Assembly (NCBI RefSeq): GCF_900111005.1
Contig: NZ_FOFV01000021.1
Span: forward strand, 1 to 64,000
DNA length: 64,000 bases
Reading direction: 5' to 3'
Source: Lentzea albida
GTDB taxonomy: Bacteria; Actinomycetota; Actinomycetes; Mycobacteriales; Pseudonocardiaceae
Shown here: positions 1 to 8,425 of the stretch, piece by piece
How the letters are laid out: each line of letters opens with the position of its first letter
How positions within the stretch are numbered: the first letter of the stretch is position 1
Notes under the pieces: model-generated
Told to the model about the DNA's origin: nothing
Seen by the model: only the letters and a program-made list of their open reading frames with translations
Database searches by the model: none
Made by a program: the position numbers and the translations under genes

Positions 1-1088
1 AACAGTTCGTGCTGGTTGCGGTCGTTCTCCAGCAGCGGGGCGAGCCGTCGGCGGATGCCGATGTTCGCCTTCATCCGCGGGTCCTTGGCGTACTCGGAGT
101 ACATGTAGTCGCGCTCTTCGTCGCTGACCATCTCGAGCGTGAGCTCGTCGTGGTTGCGCAGGAAGATGCCCCACTGGGCGTTCTCCGGGATCGCCGGCGT
201 CTGCGCCAGGATCTCCGAGATCGGGAACCGCGACTCCCGCCGCACCGCCATGAAGATCCGCGGCATCAACGGGAAGTGGAACGCCATGTGGCACTCGTCC
301 CCGCCCACGGCCTGGTCACCGAAGTACTCGACCACGTCCGACGGCCACTGGTTCGCCTCCGCCAGCAGCACCCGGCCGGGATACTCGTCGTCGACGACCT
401 TGCGGCACTTGCGCAGGAAGTCGTGCGTCTCGGGGAGGTTCTCGCAGTTCGTGCCCTCGCGCTCGAACAGGTACGGCACGGCGTCGAGGCGGAAGCCGTC
501 GATGCCGATCTCCAGCCAGAACCGCAGGACGTCGAGCATCGCGTCCTGGACGGCCGGGTTGTCGTAGTTGAGGTCCGGCTGGTGGCTGAAGAAGCGGTGC
601 CAGAAGAACTGCCCGCGCACCGGGTCGTAGGTCCAGTTCGACGTCTCGGTGTCGACGAAGATGATCCGGGCGTCGCTGTAGGCCGAGTCGTCGTCGCTCC
701 ACACGTAGAAGTCGCCGAACGGGCCGTCCGGGTCCTCCCTCGACTGCTGGAACCACGGGTGCGCGTCGGAGGTGTGGTTGAGCACCAGGTCCGTGATCAC
801 CCGGATCCCGCGCCGGTGCGCCTCGTCCAGCAGGTGCTGGAAGTCCTCGACCGTGCCGAACTCCGGCAGCACCGCGCGGAAGTCGCTGATGTCGTACCCG
901 CCGTCGCGCAGCGGTGACCCGTAGAACGGCGGCAGCCAGAGGCAGTCGACGCCCAGCCACTGCAGGTAGTCCAGTTTGGACGCCAGGCCGCGGAGGTCGC
1001 CCGTGCCGTCACCGTTGGAGTCGCAGAAGGCGCGGACCAGCACCTCGTAGAAGACCGCGCCCTTGAACCAGTTCGCCTCGTGCTCCAT
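1..1088 (-). CDS. treS: Trehalose synthase (maltose alpha-D-glucosyltransferase), N-terminal part
   Basis: GH13 enzyme that interconverts maltose and trehalose in the cytoplasm. The frame opens at the ATG at 1088, preceded by GAGAGGTG, and stays open for 362 codons to the window edge, so the C-terminal part is missing. Visible GH13 blocks: the N-terminal WFKGAVFYEVLVRAF, the VITDLVLNHTSD block, the nucleophile block DGFRLDAVPYLFE, the acid/base LLAEANQWP and FLRNHDELTLEM. These are characteristic of TreS rather than of generic alpha-amylases, as is the run ending LENDRNQ at the window edge. In many actinobacteria treS lies beside a maltokinase gene; that gene would be beyond the left edge. 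Confident for the family. Confidence 0.95.
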   Translation of the reverse strand, partial: MEHEANWFKGAVFYEVLVRAFCDSNGDGTGDLRGLASKLDYLQWLGVDCLWLPPFYGSPLRDGGYDISDFRAVLPEFGTVEDFQHLLDEAHRRGIRVITDLVLNHTSDAHPWFQQSREDPDGPFGDFYVWSDDDSAYSDARIIFVDTETSNWTYDPVRGQFFWHRFFSHQPDLNYDNPAVQDAMLDVLRFWLEIGIDGFRLDAVPYLFEREGTNCENLPETHDFLRKCRKVVDDEYPGRVLLAEANQWPSDVVEYFGDQAVGGDECHMAFHFPLMPRIFMAVRRESRFPISEILAQTPAIPENAQWGIFLRNHDELTLEMVSDEERDYMYSEYAKDPRMKANIGIRRRLAPLLENDRNQHEL

Positions 1089-1212
1089 GGCACCTCTCGC
1101 TCGCACCTCGTCGGATTGCGGCAGAGTGGGGCACAGCGGGGGCCAAGATCAAATCATTCACCTGACCGTGTGAACCCTTTGAGGCCAACGGGTTTCGCGC
1201 CAGGCGTGCGGC

Positions 1213-2277
1213 TCAGCGAACGCGCTCTCCGGCGATCCAGACGGCGGTGGTGTTCCGGGTGGCCGTGATGTCCTCCACCGGGTCGCCGCCGACCAGGACG
1301 AGGTCCGCGCGCCCGCCCTGCGCGACCACTCCCCTGTCGTCGAGGCCGAACGTCCGCGCCGGCAGCGACGTCGCCGCCGCCAGCGCCTCGGCCGGGGTCA
1401 GCCCGGCGGCGACCAGGAGCCCGAGCTCGTGGTGCAGCGACTCGCCGTGCTTCGGCGCGAACGGCGCTCCCGGCGCCGAGTTGGCGTCCGTCCCGGCCAG
1501 CACCCGGATACCGGCTTCGCGGAACCTCGTCACCGTGTCCCGCGCGTGCTCGTAGCGGAACCCCGCGCCCGTGAACACCCTGGCGGTGCCCTCCATCATC
1601 GTGAGCGTCGGCACCGACACCATCCCGGCCTCCCGCATCCGGGCGATCGTGTCGTCGTCGAGCACGGCGTCGAGCGGTGCGTGCGTGCTGACGTCCACCC
1701 CGGCCTCCACGGCGACGCGGAACGCACCCGTGGTCACCGCGTGCGCGACGACGAGCAGACCGTGGTCGTGCGCGGCTGTGACGAGGGCGTTCACCGTCGC
1801 CTGGTCCATGCCCTGCGGGGACGCGGCCTCCGTCACGACCTTGACGTAGTCGGCGCCGTCGGCCACCCGTCGCGCCACGAACGCCCGCGCCTCGTCCGGG
1901 CCGGTCACGATCCCCTCCGCCGGGAAGCCCGGCATCCGGGCGTGGTGCCCACCCGGTCCAACCGCCGGGACCGTGGCGCTCAGGACCTGCGCCACACCCT
2001 TCTGCCGTCGCATCCCGTCGACGAACCCGGCGGGCCACGCGGCCATGTCGAGACCGGTCGTCACGCCCGCGAGGGCGAGGTCCTCCAGGTCGGCCCGGCC
2101 GCGCACCACGTGGACGTGGGCGTCGATCAGGCCGGGTAGCAACACCTTCCCGGTCCCGTCGACCACCTCGTCGGCCACCGCTCCCGCGCCGCCGATGGTC
2201 TCCCCGAACACGACCCGGCGTGGCGCGCCCAGGGCCGAGCCGTCAAACACCCGCACGTTCTCGATCGCCGTCGTCAC
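1213..2277 (-). CDS. Amidohydrolase, imidazolonepropionase-like
   Basis: A 354-residue metal-dependent amidohydrolase. After a small beta-sandwich start the TIM-barrel begins at PGLIDAHVHVV (HxH metal motif), followed by a VKVV lysine, AHAVT and STHAPLD histidines, and the LAGTDAN aspartate, all in the usual order. Such proteins hydrolyse cyclic amides, imides or Xaa-Pro dipeptides; the substrate cannot be read here. It starts at GTG 2277 with GGGGAGG just upstream. It diverges from a MarR gene over a 62-bp gap holding a palindrome, so that regulator probably controls it. No signal peptide. Confidence 0.85.
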   Translation of the reverse strand: MTTAIENVRVFDGSALGAPRRVVFGETIGGAGAVADEVVDGTGKVLLPGLIDAHVHVVRGRADLEDLALAGVTTGLDMAAWPAGFVDGMRRQKGVAQVLSATVPAVGPGGHHARMPGFPAEGIVTGPDEARAFVARRVADGADYVKVVTEAASPQGMDQATVNALVTAAHDHGLLVVAHAVTTGAFRVAVEAGVDVSTHAPLDAVLDDDTIARMREAGMVSVPTLTMMEGTARVFTGAGFRYEHARDTVTRFREAGIRVLAGTDANSAPGAPFAPKHGESLHHELGLLVAAGLTPAEALAAATSLPARTFGLDDRGVVAQGGRADLVLVGGDPVEDITATRNTTAVWIAGERVR

Positions 2278-2295
2278 GAAGCCTCCCCGATTTAC

Positions 2296-2319
2296 CTTTC
2301 GCGAAAGCTATCACGAAAG
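2296..2319. promoter_or_regulatory. Candidate MarR operator
   Basis: The 62-bp gap between the divergent amidohydrolase and MarR genes contains the perfect 12-bp palindrome CTTTCGCGAAAG (2296-2307), followed by another half-site CGAAAG at 2314-2319. It lies where it could repress both promoters. Binding is inferred from position and symmetry. Confidence 0.55.
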
Positions 2320-2339
2320 CAGTCGGGTAGGCTCCTCCC

Positions 2340-2807
2340 GTGCCGTCTCCCCGCGAGCTGTCCTCGCTCTCCCTCGCCCAGCACGCCGTGCGGCTCCAGA
2401 CGCTGCTGGAGCGGGTGGTCGTCGACGTGCTCAAGGAACGCGGGCTGTCCCGCGGCGAGCTCGACGTGCTGGGCGCGTTGGCCGCGAACGGCGACGCACG
2501 CCCCCAAGAGCTCTCCTCGCAGCTGCTGCTGACCACGGGCGGCTTGAGCAACATCCTGCGCAGGCTCCAGACCGACGGGCACATCACCCGCGAGGCGAAC
2601 ACCGCCGACGCGAGGAGCAGCATCGTGCGCCTGACCGACCAGGGGAAGGCAATAGCGCTGGAGACCGGAGCGGCCGTCAGCGAGGCGATCGCCCGCGCGC
2701 TCGGCACCGTCGACGAGTCCGTGCTCGCCTCGGCGGCCGAGCACCTGCACCGCGTCCTCGTCGGCCTCGACGAGGACGCGCCCGTGCACCGCGACGTCCC
2801 GTGGTGA
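2340..2807 (+). CDS. MarR family transcriptional regulator
   Basis: A 155-residue winged-helix regulator. The order fits MarR: N-terminal dimerisation helix (LAQHAVRLQTLLERVV), recognition helix around LLLTTGGLSNILRRLQTDGHI, the wing with TADARSSIVRLTDQG, and the C-terminal helix. It starts at GTG 2340 and diverges from the amidohydrolase, with a palindrome in the gap, so it is probably autoregulated and controls that gene. The effector is unknown. Its end nearly touches the convergent serine hydrolase gene. Confidence 0.88.
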   Translation: MPSPRELSSLSLAQHAVRLQTLLERVVVDVLKERGLSRGELDVLGALAANGDARPQELSSQLLLTTGGLSNILRRLQTDGHITREANTADARSSIVRLTDQGKAIALETGAAVSEAIARALGTVDESVLASAAEHLHRVLVGLDEDAPVHRDVPW

Positions 2808-2811
2808 GGGC

Positions 2812-4206
2812 TCACGGGCCTTTCATGATGGTGTCGATCGCCTTGCCGAGCTGCGCGTACTTCTGCGTGTACAGCACGGGGAACACCCCGGGCGGGTCGG
2901 CCGGGCGGGCCACGTCGACGTAGTCCATGCCCAGGTTGCCGAAGACCACGACGACGTACGCCCGGTCCCCCTTGCCGGGCAACGACTTGACGATGCCGGC
3001 GTCCGAACCGGACGTGCTGGTCCAGCCGGTCTTGTGCGCGAACGCCACCTCCGCGGCCGCGTTGCACGGCCGCACGTCCCGGTCGTAGACGGCGTCGCCG
3101 ACCGTCACGGTGCCGTCCGGCTCGATCCAGCGCGCCGGCACCTGCTGCGGGATGCCCTGCACGGGGTGCTCGCGCCCGCACCAGTTCGGCGTGGACAGCA
3201 TCTCGTTGTGCCCCTGACCCGCCAGCGCCTCCAGGAAGAACGCCCGTGACGCGGGCGAGAGCTCGGCGGCGGTGACCGGCTTGCCCGCGTCAGTCGTCCA
3301 CAGCACGTCCGCGCCGCCGTTGACCAGCAGCAGGAGCTTCGCGGTGTCGAGGGCGCTCATGTTCGCGCCGCCCCAGTTGCCGCCGTTGCCGGGCACCGAC
3401 CCGGTGAGCATCAGCGTCGGCATCCCCAGGTCCGCGAACGTCCGGTTGACCTCGTCCCACGCGTTCAGGTCGTGCAGCAGCTTGACCAGCGCGCACGTGG
3501 ACTCGTTCTGCGACTTGGTGATCATCTCGTCGAACAGCACGCGGACCGTCTTCACCACCGGCCCGCCGCACACCTCCCGGGCCGGCTCCGGGGCGTAGGA
3601 GTACTCGGCGTCGAGGCCGGTCCTGCCCTGGTCCGCCATCCGCAGCACGCCGAAGCCGACCATCAGCTTGAGCACCGACGCCGGGTACGGCGAGGAGAAG
3701 TCGATCGGCGCGCTCTCCCTGCCCGGCAGCACGTCGCGGGTGCCGACGCCACCGCCGGTGTCCCACTCGTGGTCGTTCCACCAGCGGTAGCGGACCTGGT
3801 CGGTGGACAGCGACGGCGTCTTGACCGGCACCACCACACCGGTCGGGTGCTGGGGGCTGAGCAGCACGTTCGCCACGGTCGCCGGCCGGCCCGCCGGGTC
3901 GAGCTCGATCACCGCCACGTCCAGGTTCGGCGTCTGGTGCAGCGGGGTGCCGCCGGTCCGCGCCAGGGCTCGTCCGGCCAGCTCGGCGGGCGAGGGATCG
4001 TGCTCGGCCCGCTGCTCCGCCGGTGGTTCGCCGGGTTGCGGTGGAGTCAGGTCGAGGACGTCCTTGAAGTTCTGCGCGACGACCGCCTCACGCAGGAGTT
4101 CCGCCAGCAACACGTCCTGCACGCCTGCCGCGGGCGTCGCGGAGGCCGCCACCACCGTGAGCGCCACGCACGACGCGCTGATCCACTTCATCCCAGCCCG
4201 GCTCAT
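2812..4206 (-). CDS. Secreted serine hydrolase, class A beta-lactamase superfamily
   Basis: A 464-residue exported protein with an N-terminal signal peptide ending around ATPAAG. The penicillin-recognising fold is marked by the nucleophile motif S-V-L-K near residue 177, an SxN-like element S-Q-N near 232, and H-K-T-G-W near 405. Length and low similarity to true beta-lactamases suggest a penicillin-binding or lipoprotein-like hydrolase; resistance cannot be claimed. A GGGGAG lies about 12 nt before the ATG, so the site is not ideal; an internal ATG at codon 6 is an alternative start. It is divergent from the next gene. Confidence 0.8.
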   Translation of the reverse strand: MSRAGMKWISASCVALTVVAASATPAAGVQDVLLAELLREAVVAQNFKDVLDLTPPQPGEPPAEQRAEHDPSPAELAGRALARTGGTPLHQTPNLDVAVIELDPAGRPATVANVLLSPQHPTGVVVPVKTPSLSTDQVRYRWWNDHEWDTGGGVGTRDVLPGRESAPIDFSSPYPASVLKLMVGFGVLRMADQGRTGLDAEYSYAPEPAREVCGGPVVKTVRVLFDEMITKSQNESTCALVKLLHDLNAWDEVNRTFADLGMPTLMLTGSVPGNGGNWGGANMSALDTAKLLLLVNGGADVLWTTDAGKPVTAAELSPASRAFFLEALAGQGHNEMLSTPNWCGREHPVQGIPQQVPARWIEPDGTVTVGDAVYDRDVRPCNAAAEVAFAHKTGWTSTSGSDAGIVKSLPGKGDRAYVVVVFGNLGMDYVDVARPADPPGVFPVLYTQKYAQLGKAIDTIMKGP

Positions 4207-4280
4207 GCGGACCGGGTTCTCCCCGTCGTCGCCGATCCTGTGTGCTCACGCCGAAACCGCCGGATGGGGTGAGATTGACT

Positions 4281-5960
4281 TTGGTCAACACTGAAGAAAT
4301 AGTGACAAGGGTGTTCAGCGCTGATGATCTGCCCGCCTTCGAGCCGCCCGAGTTCGACCAGCCCGAGGGCGAGGACGGCGAGGAGCGGCCGCCGTTGCGC
4401 GGCACCACGACACCCCCCGCGGGACTGCGCGACGTCGACTGGGCATCCCTCGAAGACGCCTACGACACGGCCGAGGACACGCCGCTGTTCATCGAGGCGC
4501 TCACCAGCGACGACGACGGCGACCAGATCTTCGGTGCCTACGGCCTGCATTCGGCGACCACGCACCAGGGTTCGGTGTACTCGGCGTCCGGGGCCGCGAT
4601 CCCGTTCCTGGCGGACCTGGTGCGCCGGGACAACACGATGGCGTTGATGTTCCTGGCCAGGATCGCCGTCGGCGAGACGCACTTCGTGGCGCGGCCGGAC
4701 GACGTCGCCAAGGCCACGAGCGAGTACGCGGGAGCCGTCGCGGAGTTCGCCGCCGACGTCGAGGAGATGTGGACCCGCACCGGCGACGACGAGGCGTTGC
4801 GGCTGCTCGTGCTGCTGGGCAGGGAACCGAAGGGGCTGCCCGCGCTCACCCAGGACGCGACCGCGGGCCTCTGCCTGGCCCACGGCTTCCTCGCCGCACG
4901 CGACAACGGCGTCGCACCGGGTCTGCCGAGGCGCACCGACACGAGAGTCGACCACGTCGCGGCTGCGCGGGATCTGATGACTGGAAGCCCATCGCTGCAC
5001 GTGCGGTGCGCGGCCGCGGTGTGCCTGGTCCACTCCGGGTTCGGCGACGACGACTCGCTGGCGTTGCTGCACCACCTCGCCCAGGGCGAGTACCCGGTGC
5101 ACGACGTGTGGACCGGCGACCTCGCCGATCTGGCCGCCTCGGCGTGGACGTTCGGCACGGACGACGACGGGCTGCTGACGGCGCCGGGGAACTCCCGGCC
5201 GAACCTGCACTCCCGCCTGCTCGAACGGATGGCGCGGCAGTTCCGCGCCAGCGGCAGGACCTACCGCCCGCTGGCGCCCGAGGAGCTGACCGCGGCCCAG
5301 CGCGCCACCCTGGAGACCGCGCTGCGCTCGTCGCCGTCGGCCATCACCGGCGCGGACGTCGACTACCTGTGGATCGACGTCCCGGGCACGGTGGAGGCCG
5401 CCCACCGGTTGCTCGGCACCGCCACCGGCGAACTCACCCGGCGCACGTCCCGCGGCCTGCTGTGGTTCGTGCTGGAGGACGACCTGCTCGCGCGCGACGA
5501 CCGGGAGTCCGCACTCGCCGCGCTGGCCGAAGTGGACGCGTGGGCCGCACTCGGCGAGGTGTTCACCGCGCTGAAGCCGGGCGGCACGGAGGAGTCGATC
5601 AGCCTCACCACGCGCCACTTCCTCGGCGACGGCCGCGAGACCGCCCTGACGTTCGCGCTGTGCTCGGTCTTCGCCGACGCGCTCGCCGGCCACCGCGCGC
5701 AGGCCGAGGCGTTCCTGGACGGGTGGCTGCCGACGGTGTCCGAAGTGGACGGTTACGACCTCGCGTTCCGGGTGCCCGGTGAGCGCATCGGCACGGCGCT
5801 CGCGGCACTGGCGCGGTCGGGCGGGCTGCCGGAGCGCTTCCACCCGATGGTCAAGCCGTACCACCGGTTCCCCGAGTACTCCACCGTTCCGCTGCCGTTG
5901 CTGCGCGAACTGGCGGAGGCGCTGCCCGGCGGCGTCCCGGCCGAATGGCGGGACGACTGA
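4281..5960 (+). CDS. Hypothetical protein, probable alpha-helical (HEAT-like) repeat fold
   Basis: About 559 residues, no signal peptide or membrane segment. The N-terminus is acidic and Pro-rich (EPPEFDQPEGEDGEE); the rest is a run of Ala/Leu-rich amphipathic helices such as GAAIPFLADLVRRDN and RCAAAVCLVHSGFGDDDSLALLHHLA, typical of HEAT/armadillo scaffolds. No catalytic motif is evident. The start is uncertain: the frame opens at GTG 4242, but GGGGTGAG at 4266-4273 lies seven bases before TTG 4281, which I prefer; GTG 4302 is also possible. It faces the LysR gene tail-to-tail with only 6 bp between stops. Confidence 0.65.
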   Translation: MVNTEEIVTRVFSADDLPAFEPPEFDQPEGEDGEERPPLRGTTTPPAGLRDVDWASLEDAYDTAEDTPLFIEALTSDDDGDQIFGAYGLHSATTHQGSVYSASGAAIPFLADLVRRDNTMALMFLARIAVGETHFVARPDDVAKATSEYAGAVAEFAADVEEMWTRTGDDEALRLLVLLGREPKGLPALTQDATAGLCLAHGFLAARDNGVAPGLPRRTDTRVDHVAAARDLMTGSPSLHVRCAAAVCLVHSGFGDDDSLALLHHLAQGEYPVHDVWTGDLADLAASAWTFGTDDDGLLTAPGNSRPNLHSRLLERMARQFRASGRTYRPLAPEELTAAQRATLETALRSSPSAITGADVDYLWIDVPGTVEAAHRLLGTATGELTRRTSRGLLWFVLEDDLLARDDRESALAALAEVDAWAALGEVFTALKPGGTEESISLTTRHFLGDGRETALTFALCSVFADALAGHRAQAEAFLDGWLPTVSEVDGYDLAFRVPGERIGTALAALARSGGLPERFHPMVKPYHRFPEYSTVPLPLLRELAEALPGGVPAEWRDD

Positions 5961-5966
5961 CGCCCG

Positions 5967-6863
5967 TCAGGGTCCGAAGCTCGCGGTGATCGCCTCGACG
6001 ACCGCCGCGACGGCCGGGGTGGCGGCACCGGGCAGGTGGGCCACGAGGACGCGGCGGATCTCGGGTGGCGCGCCCTCGACCCGCAGGGACGTCACGCCCG
6101 CGGGGACGAGAGCCGAGAAGCGCGCGGGGATCGTCGTGACGCCGAAGCCGCCCGCGACCAGGTGCAGCTTGGTCAGCCAGTCCCGCGCGGCGTGGACGAC
6201 GCGGGCCCGTCCCAGACCGGGCCAGACCCCGAGCAGCGGCTCCGCGCCCGACGAGGGACTCGCGATCCAGGGCACGTCGGCCAGCTCGTCGACGTGCACG
6301 GACGTGCGACCCGCGAACACCCCGGTGGCGGGCGCCGCCACGACGAGCTCGGTGTCCTCGACGGTCGTGACGTGCAAGCGGGGTGACTCCGCGTCGGGTG
6401 GGCGGTGCGGCGGACGGGAGACGAGCACGGCGACGTCGATCGCACCGCTGCGCAGCGCGCGGGCGAGGCTCGGCGTGGTGCCCTCGCGGGTGGTGACCCG
6501 GACGCGTGGAGCGGTCCTCGCGAGCCTGGTGAGCGCGGCGGACAGCACCACCGGCCCGGCGCTGGGGACGAGCCCGAGCCGCACCTGTTCCGTGCGGGGC
6601 GGCTCCCCGGTGAGGTCGCGTTCAGCCGCGTCGACCGACGCCAGGATCGCGCGGGCGTGGCGCAGCAGCGTCAGCCCGGACCGGGTGAGCCGCACCCCGT
6701 CGGTCCGCCGCTCGAACAGGGTGGTGCCGGCACTGCGTTCGAGTGCGATCGCCTGGCGCGACACCGCGGACTGCGTGTAGCCCAGCTCCGTGGCGGCCGC
6801 GGTGAAGCTGCCCGACTCGGCGATCTGGCAGAGCACCCGGAGGTTCGCGCTCGAGACGTCCAT
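5967..6863 (-). CDS. LysR family transcriptional regulator
   Basis: 298 residues. The N-terminal helix-turn-helix reads NLRVLCQIAESGSFTAAATELGYTQSAVSRQ, a canonical LysR signature, followed by the linker and a type-2 periplasmic-binding-like effector domain. The start is the ATG at 6863; the open frame runs further upstream but that stretch covers the intergenic region and shadows the next gene. It diverges from an MDR reductase, the classic LysR arrangement, with ATGCC/GGCAT half-sites overlapping its own start. The inducer is unknown. Confidence 0.9.
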   Translation of the reverse strand: MDVSSANLRVLCQIAESGSFTAAATELGYTQSAVSRQAIALERSAGTTLFERRTDGVRLTRSGLTLLRHARAILASVDAAERDLTGEPPRTEQVRLGLVPSAGPVVLSAALTRLARTAPRVRVTTREGTTPSLARALRSGAIDVAVLVSRPPHRPPDAESPRLHVTTVEDTELVVAAPATGVFAGRTSVHVDELADVPWIASPSSGAEPLLGVWPGLGRARVVHAARDWLTKLHLVAGGFGVTTIPARFSALVPAGVTSLRVEGAPPEIRRVLVAHLPGAATPAVAAVVEAITASFGP

Positions 6864-6888
6864 GCCTACCAGGCATACCAGGGATGCC
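6862..6888. promoter_or_regulatory. Candidate LysR-type operator
   Basis: Three alternating half-sites: ATGCC (6862-6866), GGCAT (6872-6876) and ATGCC (6884-6888). They give two overlapping inverted repeats (ATGCC-N5-GGCAT and GGCAT-N7-ATGCC) at the start of the LysR gene and upstream of the divergent reductase. This fits LysR autorepression plus activation; binding is inferred. Confidence 0.5.
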
Positions 6889-6961
6889 GGATCATCGCTT
6901 CCCGCATGCCCCGGGCCGTCCCTAGCGTGAGGGAGAAGACCCGACCCGGAAAGGCTTTCCC

Positions 6962-8041
6962 ATGCGTGCAGCGACGTTGACGGCGTTCGGCTCTCCCCTG
7001 GTGGTGGGCGACGTCCCCGACCCGGTGACCGGCGGCGGTGAGGTGCTGGTCGAGGTGCTGGCGACCTGCGTGCCGCCGTACGCGGCCGAGGTGTTCGGCG
7101 GCGAACGGCGCTACCCGCTCGAACCCCCCGTCGTGCCGGGGGTCGGCGGCATCGGCCGGGTGCTGCGCGTCGGACCGGACGCGACCAGGCTGGAGGCGGG
7201 TGACCTGGTGTGGTGCGACTCGACGGTCCGCGCCCGCGACGACGCCCTGACCCCGGACATCGCGTTGCAGGGCTGGAGCTCCCGCGGCGAGGGCGGCGCA
7301 CGCCTCGCCCGCCACCTGCACGACGGCCCGTTCGCCGAACTCCTGCGCGTCCCCACCGAGAACGCCTACCACCTGCCCTCCACCGCCGATCCCGCGCGCT
7401 GGTCCGCACTGGCGGTGCACACGATCCCGTACGGCGGACTGCTGGCCGGCGGGCTCGCGGCCGGGGAGACGGTCCTGATCAGCGGCGCCACCGGCAACCT
7501 CGGCAGCAGCGCGGTAGCCGTGGCACTCGCCATGGGCGCCGGGCACGTGGTGGCCCCAGGACGCAACCGGGCGGCCCTCGACCTCCTGGCGAACCGCTTC
7601 GGCGCACGCGTGAGCCCGGTCGAGCTCACCGGGGACGAGGACACGGACCGCACCGCCATGACCAAGGCCGCCGGCGGCCCCGTGGACCTCGTGCTCGACC
7701 TCCTGCCGCCCAGTGCACCGAGTGCGGCGGCGCGCGCGGCGGCCATGGTGGTGCGCGAGCAGGGGCGGGTCGTGCTGATGGGCGGCGTCGGCATGCTGGG
7801 CGGCGCCGACCTGGCCCTGCCCTACCCGTGGATCATGCGCAACTCGGTGACGGTGCGCGGCCAGTGGATGTTCCCGCGCACGGCGAACACCGGCATGATC
7901 CGCCTCGTCGCGACGGGAGCCCTGGACCTCTCGCCCGAACGCGTCACCCGGTTCGGACTCGACCAGGTCAACGAGGCCGTCGCCCACGCGGCGAAGCACG
8001 GCGGGCCGTTCGACCGCACCGTGCTGGTCCCCGGCCTCTGA
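6962..8041 (+). CDS. Zinc-less medium-chain dehydrogenase/reductase (quinone-oxidoreductase-like)
   Basis: 359 residues with GroES-like N-terminal half and Rossmann half. The nucleotide-binding turn is TVLISGATGNLGSSAVAVALAMGAG near residue 180. Cysteine ligands of the structural zinc are absent, as in quinone oxidoreductase or enoyl-reductase type MDR proteins, so NADPH-dependent reduction of an enone or quinone is likely. GGAAAGG precedes the ATG. The divergent LysR gene probably controls it. Confidence 0.85.
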   Translation: MRAATLTAFGSPLVVGDVPDPVTGGGEVLVEVLATCVPPYAAEVFGGERRYPLEPPVVPGVGGIGRVLRVGPDATRLEAGDLVWCDSTVRARDDALTPDIALQGWSSRGEGGARLARHLHDGPFAELLRVPTENAYHLPSTADPARWSALAVHTIPYGGLLAGGLAAGETVLISGATGNLGSSAVAVALAMGAGHVVAPGRNRAALDLLANRFGARVSPVELTGDEDTDRTAMTKAAGGPVDLVLDLLPPSAPSAAARAAAMVVREQGRVVLMGGVGMLGGADLALPYPWIMRNSVTVRGQWMFPRTANTGMIRLVATGALDLSPERVTRFGLDQVNEAVAHAAKHGGPFDRTVLVPGL

Positions 8042-8048
8042 GGCCCGG

Positions 8049-8336
8049 CTACTCGCGGTGCGAGCGCCAGGTCTGGAACACCAGGCCCGCGAACACGCCC
8101 GCGCACACCACGGCACCGAGGGCGATCACCGCGACGGAAGACCAGCTCACGCCCGCGATCACCACCAGCAGGCCGCACAGGTAGACGAGCAGACCGCCGA
8201 GCAGGCGCACGGTCCGGCCGGACAGGAACGCCAGCACGGACGGTTTCGTCAGCTTGGCCGCGAACTTCGGGTCTTCGGCGAACAAGCGCTGCTCGATCTC
8301 TTCGAGCTCGCGCTTCTCGTGGTCTGCCAGCGCCAT
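8049..8336 (-). CDS. DUF3040 family small membrane protein
   Basis: 95 residues. The cytoplasmic N-terminus (LADHEKRELEEIEQRLFAEDPKFAAKL) is the DUF3040 hallmark, followed by two hydrophobic segments (LLGGLLVYLCGLLVVIAGV and VAVIALGAVVCAGVFAGLVF) and a short basic tail. These proteins are widespread in actinobacteria and uncharacterised. Start ATG 8336 has GGAGG upstream; the longer frame has no ribosome site. It converges on the MDR gene with a 7-bp gap. Confidence 0.85.
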   Translation of the reverse strand: MALADHEKRELEEIEQRLFAEDPKFAAKLTKPSVLAFLSGRTVRLLGGLLVYLCGLLVVIAGVSWSSVAVIALGAVVCAGVFAGLVFQTWRSHRE

Positions 8337-8425
8337 TGCGGGCCTCCTGGTCTGCCGTGCTGCCTCTCCACTATCGCTCCCGGTCCGGCGCCCCAGCAAG
8401 GGCGCCGGACCCGGAACGCGTCAGA

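Noticed and set aside
2812..4206. Beta-lactamase resistance gene
   Set aside because: The fold fits, but length, motif spacing and low similarity to known beta-lactamases do not support a resistance claim.
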